Shown here piece by piece: positions 53,524 through 64,000 of a stretch of DNA of 64,000 nucleotides. Each line of letters begins with the position of its first letter. Position 1 is the stretch's first letter. Source of the stretch: Hyphomicrobiales bacterium (lineage in GTDB: Bacteria > Pseudomonadota > Alphaproteobacteria > Rhizobiales > Rhizobiaceae). The notes beneath the pieces were generated by a model. The model searched no databases. It was not told the DNA's origin and saw only the letters and a program-made list of their open reading frames with translations. The DNA lies in contig UBTF01000001.1 in the NCBI GenBank assembly GCA_900468285.1, positions 248,001 through 312,000 of the forward strand, given 5' to 3'. The translations under genes were made by a program, and so were the position numbers.

Positions 53524-55980
53524 TCAACCTTGCGACTGAGACGAGAAGAGATCGAAGATTTTGAATGTGGGGTGCAAGGGGAAATCCTTGTCTCGCGCCG
53601 AAAATACGATGCGTCGTGTTTCGCCGGCCGCCAGATCGAAAAGATTATCCGAGTAACGCCCGGGAATATCCGCCTCGATCATGACAAACAGAGCGAGGCC
53701 TCTTGCCGATATCTCGATCTCGAACTGCCCGTCTGACAATGCCTTGACGTGTTGTTCCAGGCCGGATGGCTGCAGCTCAAGCGCCTTGTACGTTTCCGGC
53801 ACGTGATGCCCCTCGCCGGTCATGCCGTTCGAGGCTATGAAATTCCACGATAGCAGGGTGCCCTCCGCAAGCTGGGAAAGGTCGATTTCCGTCATGTCGG
53901 TTGCCGCATCCGGGCCGCAGGTGCCACTGGCAGACTTCAACGGTGTGCGTGTACCATCGGTGGACAGTGCGAAGATGTTCATGTCGATATCCACCTCCTC
54001 TGCCATGTCGTTGACCATCGCGAACCGCACGGTGCTGCCCTCCTCGCTGGGAATGGCTGAAACCGTGACCGGCTGGAAAAAGCGGCGCGCGGCATAATGA
54101 AGTGCCTTCCAGCTGCCGCCATAGTCGAGGCTTGACCATGAGGCCACAGGCCATGTGTCGTTTAGCTGCCAGTACAGCGTTCCCATGCAGTGCGGCTTGA
54201 GCGAGCGCCAGTACTCAACGGCAGTCTTTATGGCCAGCGCCTGCTGCACCTGGCTGATATAGACGAAACTCTCGAAGTCTTTGGGAAAGCGGAAATAGCG
54301 GAACATGGTGCCCGCAATTCGCTCGTTACCACCGGCATTCTTCTGGTGCAGCTCGATGACTGGCGAAGAAATGTTCATGTCCTTCTCGTCCGCATATGTC
54401 TTGATGACAGGCATGGAGGTGTAAGACTGAAAACCGAATTCGGAGCAAAAGCGTGGTTTAACGCTGCGATAGTTGTCGAATGATTTGTTCTCGTGCCAGA
54501 CGGACCAATAGTGCATGTCGCCGGAGCCATCTGCGTGCCACGCATCTCCATAATCCAGATATCCGGAGGCCGGGCTGGAGGGCCACCAGAGGGCCCCTGG
54601 AGCAGCAGCCTTCAGGGCATTTTCGATAGTCCGGTTCAACCGATCATAAGCGACGAGGTAGCGGTCTCGGTTGTTTCTGGATTCCTCGAACCAGTTCAAC
54701 GCACCGACAAGCTCATTGTCTCCACACCACAGAGCGATAGATGGATGCGAAGACAGACGTTTGACCTGATAGGCAACCTCATGCTCGACATTGTCCAGAA
54801 AGTCGTCCGTGCAAGGGTATAGATTGCAGGCAAACATGAAATCCTGCCAGACCATCAGACCCAGTCGGTCGCAGAGATCATAGAACCAGTCCGCTTCGTA
54901 AAAACCGCCTCCCCAAACCCTGATCATGTTCATGTGCGCTTCAACAGCTGAAGATAGAAGGTCCTCGGTCTTTTCCCGGCTGGAAAGCGAATGCAGCGCA
55001 TCGGCAGGTATCCAGTTTGCGCCGCGGCAGAAGATTTCCCTTCCGTTGACGCGGAATGCAAAACGACTGCCCGCTTCATCCTTGTCGGTCAGAAGCTCAA
55101 TGGTTCGAAAGCCGATCTGCTTGGTGACGATCTCGTCGGGAAGTTCGACCGTCAGCGTAGAGAGTGATTGTTCACCGCTTCCGGCTGGCCACCACAAGTT
55201 CGGTTTCTCAACGAAGAACACATGCCGCAACACCGTTTCGCCGGCGTTAAGCCCGCAATCAAGTCTCAACCTTTCTCCATCCAGCGAAAGATGGACGGGA
55301 ACGCTTGCGGCATGGGCGGCATGAAGCGTGACTTCGACATGCAGTTCCACGCCTCCGTCCAGATGGTGCTGCGAGGTGGAGACATGCTCGATGCGTGCCG
55401 TATCCAGCCGCCTCAACGCGATGTTTCCATATAGCCCGAGCGGAGCAATGGCGATGTTCCAGTCCCAGCCGAAATGGCATTGCGGCTTGCGCAGCATATT
55501 ACCATGCGGGATGGGAGAGTTTCCGGGGTGATAGGGAACGTAGAAGGGCTGGGCTGCCTGCCTGTCCGCGCCGGCCTTGATGCTGGAATGGAAGTGGATG
55601 CGGATGGAGTTATCTCCCGGCTGAAGCGCCTTGGAAACATCAGGCCGATAACGACGAAAGCAATTGTCCGCAGACAGCACAGGCACGTCGTTTACGAAAA
55701 TAACGGCAACGGTGTCGAGATATTCGACGTCGAGATACCACTCGGCGTCAGCATCATCGATATGGAAATGGCGTTCGATAACCCAATCCCGATGCGCCAC
55801 CCACTGAACGTCGATCTCATTGCGCCCGAAATAAGGGTCTGGGATGATGCCCGCCTGACGGAGCGCCGTGTGGACGTCTCCCGGAATTTCGATGGTCGTG
55901 CTGTGGTCCCCTTCGACGGAAGTGAGCGTCCACTCGCCGCGAAGGTCTGTGAACGTTTCGTTCGCAAATGATGCTGTCAT
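53524..55980 (-). CDS. beta-mannosidase, glycoside hydrolase family 2
   Basis: An 818-residue GH2 enzyme. The N-terminal jelly roll (about 10-195) contains VAHRDWVIERHF and the HFGWDWNIAIAPLG motif; the TIM barrel (about 300-620) carries RGANWIPAD, RVWGGGFYEADWFYDLCDRLGLMVWQDFMFAC, the acid/base E423 in WCGDNE and the nucleophile E514 in FCSEFGFQS. It has no signal peptide, so it acts on imported mannosides. No sugar transporter is adjacent. A divergent LacI-type regulator lies 361 bp away and probably controls it. Confidence 0.93.
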   Translation of the reverse strand: MTASFANETFTDLRGEWTLTSVEGDHSTTIEIPGDVHTALRQAGIIPDPYFGRNEIDVQWVAHRDWVIERHFHIDDADAEWYLDVEYLDTVAVIFVNDVPVLSADNCFRRYRPDVSKALQPGDNSIRIHFHSSIKAGADRQAAQPFYVPYHPGNSPIPHGNMLRKPQCHFGWDWNIAIAPLGLYGNIALRRLDTARIEHVSTSQHHLDGGVELHVEVTLHAAHAASVPVHLSLDGERLRLDCGLNAGETVLRHVFFVEKPNLWWPAGSGEQSLSTLTVELPDEIVTKQIGFRTIELLTDKDEAGSRFAFRVNGREIFCRGANWIPADALHSLSSREKTEDLLSSAVEAHMNMIRVWGGGFYEADWFYDLCDRLGLMVWQDFMFACNLYPCTDDFLDNVEHEVAYQVKRLSSHPSIALWCGDNELVGALNWFEESRNNRDRYLVAYDRLNRTIENALKAAAPGALWWPSSPASGYLDYGDAWHADGSGDMHYWSVWHENKSFDNYRSVKPRFCSEFGFQSYTSMPVIKTYADEKDMNISSPVIELHQKNAGGNERIAGTMFRYFRFPKDFESFVYISQVQQALAIKTAVEYWRSLKPHCMGTLYWQLNDTWPVASWSSLDYGGSWKALHYAARRFFQPVTVSAIPSEEGSTVRFAMVNDMAEEVDIDMNIFALSTDGTRTPLKSASGTCGPDAATDMTEIDLSQLAEGTLLSWNFIASNGMTGEGHHVPETYKALELQPSGLEQHVKALSDGQFEIEISARGLALFVMIEADIPGRYSDNLFDLAAGETRRIVFSARDKDFPLHPTFKIFDLFSSQSQG

Positions 55981-56341
55981 GTCCTGCCCTACAGTTCCGT
56001 TTCCTCAGGTGGTTGTTCGATCATTAAACTGCGGCAAATCTTCCACCGTTTCGCGATCTTTCCATTCACCTTCCCAACGGCAACGTTACCGGAAATGGCA
56101 GCGCGGGTCACGTGCCAGTGTCTGCACACTGAGCGACTAACCTCGGAAAGCTGTGTTTGTTGCGGCAGATGAGGGCAATTGAGCCAGGTATTTCGCAGCG
56201 CAGATACGACATCAAGTCCAACGGCCATATCTGTATCGTTGCGGTAAAACGTAGCGAGCGGGCCGGAGGATGGCTGCTCGGCACTTTGCATCGACGAAAA
56301 AGCGATCTACCATAAGAAATGATATTTTTGTGAGTGTCGAA
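55981..56341. other. intergenic region between beta-mannosidase and LacI-type regulator
   Basis: 361 bp without a supported gene. It holds the divergent promoters in principle, but no clear -35/-10 pair was found. The only palindrome noticed is CAGTGT-CTGC-ACACTG (56116-56131), a weak operator or hairpin candidate. A 100-residue minus-strand reading (55989-56291) lacks a ribosome binding site and family features and is not accepted. Confidence 0.5.
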
Positions 56342-57403
56342 ATGAACGATGGCATGAATTCCGGAACGAGCGGCCAGCCACTGGCAGGCTATGAGCGCCC
56401 TACCCTAAAAACCATCGCCTATATGACAGGGCTCGGAATCACCACCGTGTCTCGTGCCTTGAAGGATGCTCCGGATATCGGTGCCGACACCAAAGAGCGT
56501 GTAAGACAGGTTGCGCAGCAGATCGGGTATCAGCCCAACCGCGCCGGTGTTCGTCTGCGAACAGGCAAGACCAATGTCATCGCGCTCGTTCTCAGTGTCG
56601 ATGAAGAGCTGATGGGTTTTACCACGCAGATGGTGTTCGGAATCACGGAGGTTTTGTCCGCTACGCAATATCACCTCGTGGTGACGCCGCACACCCATGC
56701 CAAGGATCCAATGATTCCGATCCGCTATATTCTCGATACCGGATCGGCGGATGGTGTGATCATTTCAAAAATGCAGCCGGACGATCCGCGCGTTCGTTTC
56801 ATGACGGAGCGGAATATGCCGTTTGCCGCCCACGGGCGCACCGACATGGGCATCGAGCATCCCTATCATGACTTCGACAACGAAGCCTACACCTACGAGG
56901 CGGTGAAGCGTCTGGCACAGTGCGGACGCAAGCGCATCGCGGTGCTTTTGCCGGCAAGGCAGTTTTCTTATCACGACTTTGCACGTCGAGGCTTCGACCG
57001 TGGTCTGCGGGAATTTGGCCTCACGGAATTTCCACTGAACGGTATCATCAGCAATGATACGCCGCTGGACCAGATCAAGGAAATCAGCCGGGCGCTGATG
57101 AGCGGCAGCGATTTTCCGGATGGTTTGGTCTCGATCAGCGGCACATCGACCATTGCCTTTGTTGCCGGGGTGGAAGAGGCGGGCAAAAGCATCGGCAAGG
57201 ATATCGACGTGGTATCCAAACAATCGGCCGACTTCCTGAACTGGTTGCGCCCGGAAATCCACACGATGAATGAAGACATAAAGCTTGCCGGGCGTGAACT
57301 CGCCAAGGCGCTACTGGGCCGAATCGAAGGAAAGTCACCGACGGTTCTGCAAAGCCTCAGCCAACCGGTATGGTCCTTCCGCGCGCCGAAGTTCGGCAAA
57401 TAA
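56342..57403 (+). CDS. LacI-family transcriptional regulator (AglR-like)
   Basis: About 353 residues. The helix-turn-helix is [25 protein letters not shown], followed by the hinge [17 protein letters not shown]; the periplasmic-binding-like sensor domain follows (about 70-350). Repressors of this type respond to sugars; the divergent beta-mannosidase is the likely target. The start at 56342 is chosen because the HTH begins about 25 residues later; 56270 would add an unrelated basic extension. It shares a terminator with eno. Confidence 0.9.
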   Translation: MNDGMNSGTSGQPLAGYERPTLKTIAYMTGLGITTVSRALKDAPDIGADTKERVRQVAQQIGYQPNRAGVRLRTGKTNVIALVLSVDEELMGFTTQMVFGITEVLSATQYHLVVTPHTHAKDPMIPIRYILDTGSADGVIISKMQPDDPRVRFMTERNMPFAAHGRTDMGIEHPYHDFDNEAYTYEAVKRLAQCGRKRIAVLLPARQFSYHDFARRGFDRGLREFGLTEFPLNGIISNDTPLDQIKEISRALMSGSDFPDGLVSISGTSTIAFVAGVEEAGKSIGKDIDVVSKQSADFLNWLRPEIHTMNEDIKLAGRELAKALLGRIEGKSPTVLQSLSQPVWSFRAPKFGK

Positions 57404-57432
57404 AAAAGGCCAGCGTCACCGCTGGCCTTTCC
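57402..57432. terminator. intrinsic terminator between the LacI-type gene and eno
   Basis: GGCCAGCG (57408-57415) pairs with CGCTGGCC (57420-57427) around TCAC. The minus strand has six consecutive T after the stem, so it mainly serves eno; on the + strand only TTT follows. Confidence 0.85.
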
Positions 57433-57446
57433 AATCTCATGATCAG

Positions 57447-58832
<1,386 letters not shown>

Positions 58833-58948
58833 TTAGCGACTCAATTTGAATTCTTCTGCCGCTGTTAGACGACGCAGAAGAATTTACAATGACGGCCTCC
58901 GTCTCCAGAGGCCGACTTTTCATAAAAATCGATTAAGGCCAAAAGCCG

Positions 58949-59797
58949 TCAGGCTGCCTTGGCAATGTCATCGAATGCCAGCAGCTTTTCCAAAAGCTTC
59001 GGCATGTCTTTCAGGTGCACCATGTTTGGCCCGTCAGACGGCGCGTTGTCTGGATCTTCGTGCGTTTCAACGAAAAGACCGGCAACGCCGACAGCGATAG
59101 CCGCCCGCGCCAGGGTTTCGACAAACTCCCGCTGGCCGCCGCTCGAGCCACCCTGCCCGCCCGGCTGCTGCACGGAATGAGTCGCATCGAAGACGACCGG
59201 CGCGCCAAGCGACGCCATTATCGGAAGCGAACGCATGTCCGACACAAGCGTGTTGTAGCCAAAGGATGCTCCGCGTTCGCACAAAAGAACATTCGGATTG
59301 CCGCTGTCATTGAGCTTCGCCAGAACGTTTTTCATGTCCCACGGCGCCAGGAACTGACCCTTCTTCACGTTGATGACCCGGCCAGTCTTTGCTGCCGCAA
59401 CGAGAAGATCCGTCTGGCGGCTGAGAAATGCCGGGATTTGCAGGATGTCGACAACCGGTGACACGATGCCGCATTGCTCTTCGGTGTGAATATCCGTCAG
59501 CACGGGGAAACCGAACTGTGCCTTGAGTTCTGCGAAAACTTCGAGCGCCTTGTCGATGCCGATGCCGCGCTGGCCGGATAGTGATGTGCGGTTTGCCTTG
59601 TCGAAAGATGATTTGTACACCAATCCGATGCCGAGCCGTCCACACAGCTCCGCCATCGTTTCCGCAATCATGAAGGCATGGTCGCGGCTTTCCATCTGGC
59701 ATGGCCCGGCAATGAGCGAGAACCGCTTCGTATTGCTGAATGTAACCTGACCGGCACCTTCACCGACGACCACATTAAGATTGTTCTGGACGCTCAT
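58949..59797 (-). CDS. kdsA: 3-deoxy-D-manno-octulosonate 8-phosphate synthase
   Basis: A 282-residue aldolase that condenses PEP and arabinose 5-phosphate, the first step to Kdo in lipopolysaccharide. Motifs: [58 protein letters not shown] and [25 protein letters not shown]. The ATG at 59797 follows GAGGAG; the GTG two codons upstream is unnecessary. It starts 2 bp after the VOC gene stop. The 224-bp gap to eno holds only a GGCCTC/GAGGCC hairpin near 58900. Confidence 0.97.
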   Translation of the reverse strand: MSVQNNLNVVVGEGAGQVTFSNTKRFSLIAGPCQMESRDHAFMIAETMAELCGRLGIGLVYKSSFDKANRTSLSGQRGIGIDKALEVFAELKAQFGFPVLTDIHTEEQCGIVSPVVDILQIPAFLSRQTDLLVAAAKTGRVINVKKGQFLAPWDMKNVLAKLNDSGNPNVLLCERGASFGYNTLVSDMRSLPIMASLGAPVVFDATHSVQQPGGQGGSSGGQREFVETLARAAIAVGVAGLFVETHEDPDNAPSDGPNMVHLKDMPKLLEKLLAFDDIAKAA

Positions 59798-59799
59798 CT

Positions 59800-60672
59800 T
59801 CACTCCTCGAAGGCAAATATCGCGCCTTGACCGGGCGCTCGCTGAACCAGCAGTCGAGAGCCTTTGCGCGTGTATTCCACGCCATTAGCAGCAAGAAACG
59901 ACTCTGTCACGGCGAGATCAGCGACAGCAAATACGACTGCGGCACCGAAAAGGCCAGTGATGCTCTCTTGCTCGGCCCCATCAAACTCTTCCGCAACCGT
60001 CTGCGCATGGACAATGCGGATGATCGCGCCGGGCGTAAGAAAGCTGAGGTTTCCCGTTGAGTCGGCTGCTGCCGACACACCAAATGCTGCTTCCACCAAT
60101 GGCGCAAAGGCGTCCGGTCGGTCTGAGCGCAGGGTTATTTCGCGCAGGCCAGTCGCTCCATTTTTGTGAGCTGTGAGGTCGGACCGTTTTGCGGAAAAAG
60201 CGTTGACACGCTCACAGGTGAAAAGGAACAAATTTCCGTCATCCTTTTCTGCCGCAAAAGCCAAGCGAAAGCTTGCTTCAGATCGGCTTCCGTCCGGCAA
60301 TGTTACCGGTCGACTGAACGAAAATGCGTCCCCGCCGGAAAGTCCAGCCTCAACGAAGCTATGATGATCAGCATCTGCGTCGTGCGTTTTTCCGGCGACT
60401 GCGGAAAACCCCTGCTGCCCGTATCGCTTTCGAAAGACTTCATCGCGTCGAACAAAGGCGTTGCCTTCTGCGCAAGCCCTGGAATATTGCGCGGCGTCTC
60501 CGATTGCCAGGGGTTCGAGATACTGCCCCTCTTTGAGAAAGACACAGGCATTTTTGGTGCCGAAGGGGTGGCTCGCATCTGCAGCGACCGTAAAGCCCAG
60601 CGCCAAGAGACGCGCCCGTGCTTGGCCGAGGTCTGCAACGGGCATAACGATATGATCGATTTCACGCGCCAT
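59800..60672 (-). CDS. VOC-superfamily (glyoxalase-like) protein
   Basis: A 290-residue protein with two vicinal-oxygen-chelate halves: [39 protein letters not shown] at the N-terminus with a metal-type His, and a shorter second half near [12 protein letters not shown] and [25 protein letters not shown]. It resembles glyoxalase-3-like proteins annotated only as VOC. Substrate unknown. The start at 60672 follows AAGGA. It is immediately upstream of kdsA and divergent from lexA, 198 bp apart. Confidence 0.85.
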   Translation of the reverse strand: MAREIDHIVMPVADLGQARARLLALGFTVAADASHPFGTKNACVFLKEGQYLEPLAIGDAAQYSRACAEGNAFVRRDEVFRKRYGQQGFSAVAGKTHDADADHHSFVEAGLSGGDAFSFSRPVTLPDGSRSEASFRLAFAAEKDDGNLFLFTCERVNAFSAKRSDLTAHKNGATGLREITLRSDRPDAFAPLVEAAFGVSAAADSTGNLSFLTPGAIIRIVHAQTVAEEFDGAEQESITGLFGAAVVFAVADLAVTESFLAANGVEYTRKGSRLLVQRAPGQGAIFAFEE

Positions 60673-60791
60673 GAGGGGTCCTTCTGCTTCGTCGGGCGTC
60701 GGCATTTCACTGTTGCAAGCCGCATGTTTTATGGCCGGGCAAGATAATGGATGTAAATTGTCACAAGCACACTGATTTTTAAGGGATTGCA

Positions 60792-60806
60792 GAACACATA
60801 TGGAAC
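60792..60806. promoter_or_regulatory. LexA (SOS) box upstream of lexA
   Basis: GAAC (60792-60795), 7 bp, GAAC (60803-60806): the reverse complement of GTTC-N7-GTTC. It lies 65 bp before the lexA start and fits autoregulation. A second, imperfect copy (GTTC-TGTATTT-GTTT) lies just downstream, near 60818. Confidence 0.88.
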
Positions 60807-60870
60807 ATATAGTGTTCGTTCTGTATTTGTTTCACGAATCTTCGCCTCGAATCTCTAAGGGTGTTACTCC

Positions 60871-61587
60871 ATGCTCACGCGCAAACAGCAGGAATTGCTA
60901 CTGTTCATTCATGAGAGAATGAAAGAGTCTGGCGTGCCGCCTTCTTTCGATGAGATGAAGGACGCACTTGATCTGGCATCGAAATCAGGAATCCACCGCC
61001 TGATCACCGCGCTCGAAGAGCGAGGCTTTATTCGTCGGCTACCGAATAGGGCGCGTGCGCTTGAAGTCATCAAGCTGCCTGAGTCCTACACGCCTGCCAG
61101 CAAGCCTCAACGCGGCTTTTCGCCGAGCGTCATCGAAGGTAGCCTCGGCAAAACCAAACCGGCTGAGCCAGCACCCCTGCCCGTCGCGTCGAATGATTCG
61201 AACTCGGTCAGCGTCCCTGTCATGGGCCGTATCGCAGCGGGTGTTCCCATTTCGGCCATTCAGAACAACACGCATGACGTCGTTGTGCCAATCGACATGA
61301 TTGGTGCGGGCGAACATTACGCGCTGGAGGTCAAAGGCGATTCGATGATCGAAGCGGGGATTTTTGACGGCGACACGGTCATTATCCGCGATGTCAGCAC
61401 GGCAAATCCAGGAGATATCATCGTTGCGTTGGTGGATGATGAAGAAGCGACATTGAAGCGCTTTCGTCGCAAAGGCGCGTCAATCGCGCTTGAGGCTGCG
61501 AACCCTGCCTATGAGACCCGGATTTTTGGACCGGACCGCGTCAAAATTCAGGGCAAGCTCGTCGGCCTTATCCGCCGCTATCACTGA
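60871..61587 (+). CDS. lexA: LexA repressor
   Basis: A 238-residue SOS repressor. The N-terminal winged helix ([57 protein letters not shown] in outline) binds GTTC-N7-GTTC. The self-cleavage bond is A123-G124 (IAAGVPIS), and the serine-lysine dyad is S158 (GDSMIEAG) and K196 (ATLKRF). It controls uvrA/ssb and itself in this window. Confidence 0.97.
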   Translation: MLTRKQQELLLFIHERMKESGVPPSFDEMKDALDLASKSGIHRLITALEERGFIRRLPNRARALEVIKLPESYTPASKPQRGFSPSVIEGSLGKTKPAEPAPLPVASNDSNSVSVPVMGRIAAGVPISAIQNNTHDVVVPIDMIGAGEHYALEVKGDSMIEAGIFDGDTVIIRDVSTANPGDIIVALVDDEEATLKRFRRKGASIALEAANPAYETRIFGPDRVKIQGKLVGLIRRYH

Positions 61588-61980
61588 GCGGTGACTTTTT
61601 CTATGCCTAGAGGTAGCGGTCGCCCTCGGCCGCTGCCCCTTGCAGTGCCTGTCTAGAGAAAAGATACGCGGACATTGAACTCCTGTCCGATATCAACAGG
61701 TCTTGAACACCAGATGCGGCGCTTTTTGCGTCCCTATATGTAGCTGGCTCACTAGTTTTAGTTCGCGCGCGGACGTTCGTCACGTTGCGAGGCTGAAGCT
61801 GGGCATTGCTCTTACTGTTTTAGCCATTCTCGCAGTCAACTGGCGGGCAATCGTGCTGTCCAGCGTCGCGCTCCCTCCTGCATGACACATCAAATATTTT
61901 GAAGAGGCCTATCTTCGAAACGGTCTGTATCAAAAGGCTTGTCTCAGCTAGCACGGGAGTTCGTAACGGAGGGCAGCCAT
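61588..61980. other. intergenic region between lexA and the GST gene
   Basis: 393 bp without a supported gene. A GGTAGCGG/CCGCTGCC hairpin lies near 61612-61637 without a T-run. A 60-residue TTG-start reading (61703-61885) contains a hydrophobic stretch (LGIALTVLAILAVNW) but has no ribosome binding site and is not called. The last 30 bp carry the ribosome binding site of the GST gene. Confidence 0.4.
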
Positions 61981-62667
61981 ATGTATGATCTTTATATAGC
62001 CAACAAGAATTACTCCTCTTGGTCGTTGCGTCCATGGGTGTTGATGCGGACGCTGGACATCGGTTTCAAAGAAAGCCTTTTTCCTTTCGGCAATTCGGCG
62101 AAGGACTTCTCAGCCTTTTCTCCCACTGCCAAAGTTCCCTGCCTTGTTGATGGTGATCTCACCGTATGGGATTCGCTCGCCATTGCGGAATATCTGGCTG
62201 AACGACATAGCGATGTTTGGGCAGACAATGCTGCCGCTCGCGCGTGGTCTCGATCAGCAGCTGCGGAAATGCACTCGGGTTTCCAGGCGCTCCGCAAAGA
62301 GCATCCTATGAGTGTCGGCCTTCGCATTCGCCCAGCTTCCATTAGCGGATCGCTGCAACAGGACATTGCGCGTATCGACGCTCTCTGGCAGCAGGGTCTG
62401 AAGTCCTTTGGTGGCCCATTCCTGGCGGGTAGCACGTTTACCGCCGTGGATGCATTTTTCTGCCCGGTCGCTTTCCGCTTTCAGACGTACGGAACAGTGC
62501 TTTCTGCGGAGTCCACGGAGTACAAGGACCGTCTTCTCTCACTGCCTGCAATGCAGGAGTGGCAAGAGGCGGCGCTTCTGGAGACATGGCGCGACGGCGA
62601 TCATGAGGAAGAGGCGAAAGCAGTCGGAGAGATATTGGCGGATCTTCGTATGTCAGGGAATTCGTAA
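61981..62667 (+). CDS. glutathione S-transferase family protein
   Basis: A 228-residue cytosolic GST. The thioredoxin-like N-terminal domain begins MYDLYIANKNYSSWSLRPWVLMRTL, with the NYSSWSLRPW motif of Zeta/YfcF-like GSTs supplying the active-site serine, and VPCLVDGDLTVWDSLAIAEYLAE binding glutathione. An all-helical C-terminal domain follows. ACGGAGGG stands 8 bases before the start. The substrate is unknown. It is convergent with comEC. Confidence 0.92.
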   Translation: MYDLYIANKNYSSWSLRPWVLMRTLDIGFKESLFPFGNSAKDFSAFSPTAKVPCLVDGDLTVWDSLAIAEYLAERHSDVWADNAAARAWSRSAAAEMHSGFQALRKEHPMSVGLRIRPASISGSLQQDIARIDALWQQGLKSFGGPFLAGSTFTAVDAFFCPVAFRFQTYGTVLSAESTEYKDRLLSLPAMQEWQEAALLETWRDGDHEEEAKAVGEILADLRMSGNS

Positions 62668-62690
62668 GCGGCGGGTGTCGTTCACCGGTT

Positions 62691-64000
62691 TCATCGCTCG
62701 GCGGAAAGCAATGCAGCGATATGCTCTGGCAAGGTGGCGTCATAGGTTTTGCTGCGCCACTGGTAGCTGCGGTGAGCGGTCCACGGTCGCTCGATGCCGT
62801 CCAATGCTGCTCTGGCGCTGTAGCGGGGGGCTCCCTCCCCTCCAAACCAAATTTCCATCGAGCCGGTGCGTCGCAACGTATCGCCTGTAATGAGCAGCGC
62901 ACCTGATCGGCAGGCTGGAAACGGTACTCCCCGGCTTGTCACCACTATGTCAGCGAGATCACAGGCGGCTCCCGTCAACAATGAGTTGGATAGGACCGCA
63001 ATGCGAACGCCTTTTTGGGATTTCAACGCGCACCACAAATCCTTGCGACAAGTGAAATGCTGCGTTCCGGCAAGCGCTGTCTTCATTTCAGCCAGCGCCT
63101 GCGTTTTGTCCGCTTCGCTCAAGCCAGAGCGAGACGCTTGCTGGTTTTCAAGCTCCTGGGTGTCTCCATCGGACGGTTTTGCAGTGTCTAGCAGATGCGG
63201 AGCAACATGCTCCATCGTCAGTGGGACCGCCCTCTCCCATTGATCATAGATGAAGCCCGACGCGCGTGCCTTGGTCGTCGCGACCGTGTCGTTGGACAAA
63301 AGAGCAATGAGCGAACCGTCCTCGAAAATCAACAGGTCGGGCTTCGCACTCCAGCGCACGGTTCCAAGCATGATAAGCCCCGCCGCGATGAATGGCAGGC
63401 CGATCAGTGCCAGTCGTGTTCGAAGGAGCGAAAGAAGCAGAAATCCAATGGTTGAAATGGTGAGAAACCAGGGATGTTGCCGGCCGATGGTTGCATCCCC
63501 ACCCCAGCTCGAAACCGTCTTGGCAATCTCAATGACAATCTCCATGCCATAGCCCATTATCTTCAGGAATGGGCCATCCAGGCCGAAAGGCATGAGCAGC
63601 ATTCCAGCGAGCCCGAAAGGCATGACGATGAGCGACATGACCGGCATTGCAGCAAGGTTCGCGGCAAGGCCATAGGTTGTGATGCGGTGGAAATGTTCAA
63701 TCGAGTAGACCGCAGTCGAAAGGCCGCCGATAAAGGATGTCAAAGCGACGCCTCCGACAACCGCCGCCGATTTCGTTGTCAGCGTCAGCCACCATGGGGG
63801 ATTGGTTATCGAGAGGCCGTCCTCCTTGTTTCGCCACCGGCTCCAGAAGGAGTAGGCGGAAACGAGCGCGAGCGTCGCAGCGAAGGACATCTGGAAACTT
63901 GGCCCCATCACCTCATGCGGGGAAAGCACCACGATTATCAATGCGGAGAGCGCCACATTTCGAAGGCTGATGGACGGCCGGTCAACCAGAACCGCGATCA
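62691..64000 (-). CDS. comEC: ComEC/Rec2-family competence membrane protein, C-terminal part
   Basis: The last 436 codons of a large membrane protein; the 5' part lies beyond the right edge. Visible are the competence-domain segment DRPSISLRNVALSALIIVVL followed by VMGPSFQMSFAATLALVSAYSFW, several transmembrane helices, and a beta-lactamase-like C-terminal domain (LLIFEDGSLIALLSNDT, RKDLWCALKSQKGVRIAVLSNS). ComEC carries DNA across the inner membrane in transformation. Reading frame is open to the window end. Confidence 0.92.
   Translation of the reverse strand, partial: IAVLVDRPSISLRNVALSALIIVVLSPHEVMGPSFQMSFAATLALVSAYSFWSRWRNKEDGLSITNPPWWLTLTTKSAAVVGGVALTSFIGGLSTAVYSIEHFHRITTYGLAANLAAMPVMSLIVMPFGLAGMLLMPFGLDGPFLKIMGYGMEIVIEIAKTVSSWGGDATIGRQHPWFLTISTIGFLLLSLLRTRLALIGLPFIAAGLIMLGTVRWSAKPDLLIFEDGSLIALLSNDTVATTKARASGFIYDQWERAVPLTMEHVAPHLLDTAKPSDGDTQELENQQASRSGLSEADKTQALAEMKTALAGTQHFTCRKDLWCALKSQKGVRIAVLSNSLLTGAACDLADIVVTSRGVPFPACRSGALLITGDTLRRTGSMEIWFGGEGAPRYSARAALDGIERPWTAHRSYQWRSKTYDATLPEHIAALLSAER

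Noticed and set aside
55989..56291. A 100-codon minus-strand frame upstream of the LacI-type gene
   Set aside because: No ribosome binding site, no family features; the region should hold divergent promoters.
61703..61885. A 60-codon TTG-start frame with a hydrophobic stretch after lexA
   Set aside because: No ribosome binding site and a non-standard start; a single hydrophobic run is not enough to call a gene.

Overview
The window is about 64 kb of ordinary chromosomal DNA from an alphaproteobacterium of the Rhizobiales. It is most likely Rhizobiaceae, in the Agrobacterium/Rhizobium group. The evidence is moderately high GC, alphaproteobacterial LexA boxes (GTTC-N7-GTTC), the rlpA-dacF-tmk-holB-metG-tatD-MBL gene order, an ATP12-type F1 assembly factor, lexA close to comEC, and a Zur-regulated znuA/znuCB-zur locus. 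No insertion sequence, phage, CRISPR array or rRNA was seen. Genes are dense and intact; gcvP is cut by the left edge and comEC by the right edge.

1-3 kb: gcvT-gcvH-gcvP on the minus strand behind a tandem glycine riboswitch. 3-5 kb: a copper cluster (CxxC secreted protein, then a YcnI-PCuAC fusion) and two small proteins. 5-10 kb: crcB, then rluC, a HAD phosphatase, ATP12 and two secreted proteins. 10-14 kb: minus-strand fghA, DUF1345, DUF188, Bcr-type exporter and Rrf2 regulator, divergent from a CPYC flavoprotein with a clear operator-promoter. 15-19 kb: ada, an SDR, a Tat-exported alpha/beta hydrolase and a divergent GlxA-type AraC regulator. 19-29 kb: an unusual ClC channel and the MBL-tatD-metG-holB-tmk-dacF-rlpA block. 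tRNA-Ser(UGA) is at 29 kb.

29-34 kb: small proteins, a quinone/enoyl reductase, an ORF-free stretch with three successive intrinsic terminators (probable small RNAs), and a SPOR-tailed D,D-carboxypeptidase. 34-46 kb: gyrA, marC, an HPP-CBS protein, an RDD protein, ssb and uvrA sharing a LexA box, a DUF72 protein and dusA. 46-52 kb: an FAH-family hydrolase, a gamma-carbonic anhydrase-like protein and a zinc regulon (zur, znuB, znuC, znuA and a COG0523 GTPase) with two Zur boxes that share identical half-sites. 52-57 kb: an RcnB-like protein, an aldo-keto reductase, a GH2 beta-mannosidase and a LacI regulator. 57-64 kb: eno, kdsA, a VOC protein, autoregulated lexA, a glutathione S-transferase and comEC.

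Most of this is core housekeeping. The most novel-looking parts are the Rrf2/CPYC-flavoprotein/exporter module (12.2-15.0 kb), the terminator array at 31.6-32.0 kb, a D,D-carboxypeptidase paralogue that has lost two catalytic motifs, a ClC protein with all three selectivity motifs altered, and a hydrolase whose Tat signal appears to have been added across an old ribosome binding site. All functions are inferred from motifs read by eye; no database search was run.
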